Assembly (NCBI GenBank): GCA_947173945.1
Contig: CAMWGV010000004.1
Coordinates: 1-64,000 of the forward strand
DNA: 64,000 nt
Source: an uncultured Lachnospiraceae bacterium
GTDB taxonomy: Bacteria; Bacillota; Clostridia; Lachnospirales; Lachnospiraceae
Reading direction: 5' to 3'
Below the pieces are notes generated by a model that was not told where the DNA came from, did not search any database, and saw only the letters and a list, made by a program, of their open reading frames with translations. Every line of letters begins with the position of its first letter. The first letter of the stretch is position 1. The translations under genes and the position numbers were made by a program. This document shows positions 61,726-64,000 of the stretch, piece after piece.

Positions 61726-63963
61726 TTATTCTTCTTCGTAGTTGACGCTGGCAACACTCTTAGTAAAGGATGTTGTCACATCATTACCCGAACCATCTAT
61801 ACATTGTATGTCAGCACTTCCGTCCCTTGACGTCTGACCCGGAACAGATGCACTTACATCATAAGTAGTTCCTGATACTACAGTAATTGTTTTCTCACCT
61901 GCATTTGAACCATTGAAGAGCAATCGAATAGTAATTGCCTGACCGTCAAGTGAATCGTCATTGCAGGTTACAGATCCGGATACTTTTGCCGTGTATGTTG
62001 TTTCCTTTGGCTCCGGTCCATCACTTATTGTAAATCCGATTGTATCTCCCTCATGTACAGTTGAGCCGCTCTCAACATCCTGTGACATAACAAGACCCTC
62101 AGCAACAGAGTCACTGTATGCATGCTTTACCGTTCCCGGTGTAAGCTTTTTCTCATTGATTGCGTTTATAGCCTCAGATTCATTTTTGCCTAATAAGTTT
62201 GGCACAACGACATCCTTAACCTCAGAGCCGTTACTTACCGTTATCGTAACTGTAGAGCCTTCTGCTGCCTTTTCATGTGCAGCCGGACTCTGGGAAATTA
62301 CCTTATCCTCCGGCACATCATCATCATAAGCATAAGCATGGGAAACCTTAAAGCCTGCTTCCTCCAAAACAGTGCATGCCTGTTCATCTGTATATCCCTT
62401 TACATCAGGAACATCAATCTCCTCTGCACCTGCACTGACCTTGATTATAATTTTCTCGTCTGCAGGTACAACCTGATCCTTTTCAACACTTTGATAGAAT
62501 ACATAGCCTTCCTGAACATCCTGATTTTTTTCTCTTTCCACTTTTACATTTGTAAAGCCTTCCCTGTCAAGAAGCTTAACGGCTGCATCCTCTGAATAAC
62601 CCATAACATCAAGCATCACAAGATCCACAACCTTTTCATTTTCAGAGTCACCGGTTGTCTTCTTGTCTTTCTTGCCGAATTTGAACCATCCAAGGAAGTT
62701 TCCGAGCACCAGCATAACTATGATTGCAATAACAACAGCAGTTGCAATTCCTGCTGCAATTACAGCCTTACGAAGCTTCGGATCCATGTCCCCATCATCC
62801 TCATACTCCTCTTCGTCATCCTCATCATAATCCTGCACCTTCTTGAGATTTCCTTTCTTTACAGGAGCCGGAGTTTCATATTCTTCCTCGTATTCGTCTT
62901 CCCAGTCATCCTCCTCAAGAAGCTGAGTGAGCCTCTGGTTGTTGATAGGAGGAATCGGTGATATTCCGGTAATTGGCTTAATCTCACCTGAAGAGCCCGG
63001 CATACGGAGTTCATCCTGAAATGCATCAGCAACATTGTCACTTTTATATGCACTTCCATCACGAATTGCCTGAACGTCCTCCTTTGTCCACTCCTGAGTA
63101 GGGCTGTTTGTCACAGCAGTAGGAGCTACTACTATATCTATGTTTGGATTATTTTGAACTCTCTTTAAATCTGCAATCAAAGCACTTGCAGTAAGATATC
63201 TTCGTTCTGGCTTTTTCTGAGTAGCCTTAAGTATTACCTTTTCAAAGCTTGAATATATGTCAGGGTAGTACTGTCTTGGAGATATCATTTCATTTTGTAT
63301 GTGCATAAGCGCTATCGTGACGTTATTATCTCCGTCAAAAGGCACTCTGCCTGTAACCATTTCATACATGGTGATACCTAATGAATAAATATCACTTCTC
63401 TCATCACTGTACCCACCTCTTGCCTGTTCAGGGGAAATGTAATGAACACTTCCCATTGCACCTGAGGTAAGTGTATTTGGTGATGCTGCCTTTGCAATAC
63501 CAAAATCAGTTACTTTTATGTTCCCGTTTTTGGACACAATAATATTCTGCGGTTTTATATCCCTGTGTATAATATGACTCTCATGGGCAGCCTCAAGACC
63601 GGATGCGATCTGCACAGATATATCGATGGCCCTGTCCATGGATAATCTTCCATTCTGGTCAATATATTCCTTAAGTGTGATTCCATCCACAAGCTCCATA
63701 ACGATGAAATAAAGTCCGTCGTCATCATATACATCATATACATTTACTATATTAGGATGTGACAATCCTGCTGAAGCCTGTGCCTCTATCTTAAACTTAG
63801 TGACAAAATTTTTGTCATTGCTGAACTCCGGCTTAAGCACCTTTATGGCAACATTCCTGTTTAACCTATGGCATCTTGCCTTGTATACGATAGACATTCC
63901 ACCGGCACCAACAACGTCCAGTATTTCATATCTATCACACAACATCATTCCTGGTCTTAACAT
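61726..63963 (-). CDS. prkC: PASTA-domain serine/threonine kinase PrkC
   Basis: This 745-aa membrane kinase senses cell-wall precursors. The kinase domain (about 1-275) shows VGAGGMSIVYKARCHRLNRN, VAIKVLKPEF, HRDIKPQNII, VTDFGIAKA and SPEQARGGYSDERSDIYSLG. A charged juxtamembrane part with many Glu/Asp leads to a transmembrane helix (about 402-424). Outside the cell are three PASTA domains (about 445-650; VPDVKGYTDEQACTVLEEAG, VPNLLGKNESEAINAINEKK). A further beta-rich domain of about 90 residues closes the protein. GAAAGGTG precedes the ATG. Confidence 0.95.
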   Translation of the reverse strand: MLRPGMMLCDRYEILDVVGAGGMSIVYKARCHRLNRNVAIKVLKPEFSNDKNFVTKFKIEAQASAGLSHPNIVNVYDVYDDDGLYFIVMELVDGITLKEYIDQNGRLSMDRAIDISVQIASGLEAAHESHIIHRDIKPQNIIVSKNGNIKVTDFGIAKAASPNTLTSGAMGSVHYISPEQARGGYSDERSDIYSLGITMYEMVTGRVPFDGDNNVTIALMHIQNEMISPRQYYPDIYSSFEKVILKATQKKPERRYLTASALIADLKRVQNNPNIDIVVAPTAVTNSPTQEWTKEDVQAIRDGSAYKSDNVADAFQDELRMPGSSGEIKPITGISPIPPINNQRLTQLLEEDDWEDEYEEEYETPAPVKKGNLKKVQDYDEDDEEEYEDDGDMDPKLRKAVIAAGIATAVVIAIIVMLVLGNFLGWFKFGKKDKKTTGDSENEKVVDLVMLDVMGYSEDAAVKLLDREGFTNVKVEREKNQDVQEGYVFYQSVEKDQVVPADEKIIIKVSAGAEEIDVPDVKGYTDEQACTVLEEAGFKVSHAYAYDDDVPEDKVISQSPAAHEKAAEGSTVTITVSNGSEVKDVVVPNLLGKNESEAINAINEKKLTPGTVKHAYSDSVAEGLVMSQDVESGSTVHEGDTIGFTISDGPEPKETTYTAKVSGSVTCNDDSLDGQAITIRLLFNGSNAGEKTITVVSGTTYDVSASVPGQTSRDGSADIQCIDGSGNDVTTSFTKSVASVNYEEE

Positions 63964-63978
63964 AAATTCTACACCTTT

Positions 63979-64000
63979 CTAATATGTCTCGCCATCTATG
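63979..64000 (-). CDS. last codons of an upstream gene, probably prpC (partial)
   Basis: An open frame enters from the window edge and ends IDGETY with TAG at 63979-63981, 15 nt before the prkC start. In Firmicutes the PP2C phosphatase gene prpC usually lies here. Six residues are too few to prove identity. Confidence 0.3.

Overview
The window comes from a low-GC Firmicute of the Clostridia, most likely a Lachnospiraceae-type gut bacterium. Evidence: AT-rich DNA, strong AGGAGG-like ribosome-binding sites, frequent TTG/GTG starts, a PolC-type replicase, RNase J, IreB, a SigK-like sporulation sigma factor, a PASTA kinase, and a Gram-positive type IV pilus operon without a PilQ secretin. Nearly all genes are on the minus strand. 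No tRNA, rRNA, CRISPR array, prophage or intact IS was seen.

Region 1 (0.3-20.6 kb) is a complete type IV pilus operon in the order pilB, pilT, pilC, pilA, pilD, a natural pilM-pilN fusion, pilO, four prepilin-like genes (one of 1011 aa) and a 1812-aa secreted protein. There is a promoter before pilB, another before pilC, and a hairpin after pilA that probably sets pilA expression above that of the downstream genes.

Region 2 (20.7-34.1 kb) looks like a cell-surface phosphopolymer locus and is the most unusual part. A CDP-glycerol glycerophosphotransferase-like protein is followed by three tandem paralogues of about 930-942 aa. Each joins an Oxa1/YidC-like membrane domain to an extracytoplasmic alkaline-phosphatase-superfamily domain of the LtaS (lipoteichoic acid synthase) type. 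The three keep a putative Thr nucleophile, but Asn replaces the usual YidC groove Arg. The array shows a duplication scar and mosaic gene conversion. Next to it, under its own promoter, is a LicC-LicA-like fusion (winged helix, nucleotidyltransferase, choline-kinase-like), a small membrane protein and an NCS1-type permease. I infer a phosphoglycerol polymer carrying phosphocholine or a similar group.

Region 3 (34.3-41.7 kb) holds a SigK-like sigma factor, a conserved Firmicutes housekeeping run (ireB, ruvX, yrzB-like, rnj, ylbF-like, mltG-like fragment, trmR, trhP) and a divergent polytopic membrane protein. At 41.76-42.14 kb is a 389-bp inverted-repeat element with permuted arms.

Region 4 (42.1-54.4 kb) is the pyrH-frr-uppS-cdsA-dxr-rseP-ispG-polC operon, headed here by a bactofilin with a repetitive Pro/Glu linker. 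Upstream lie a PEP-synthase-like protein without recognisable catalytic domains and a HAD phosphatase.

Region 5 (56.9-64 kb) contains two convergent, overlapping RlmH-family genes with complementary losses: one keeps the SAM-binding knot, the other keeps the C-terminal tail. After them come putP, thiN, rpe, rsgA, prkC and probably the last codons of prpC. All assignments are by eye from sequence motifs; no database search was run.
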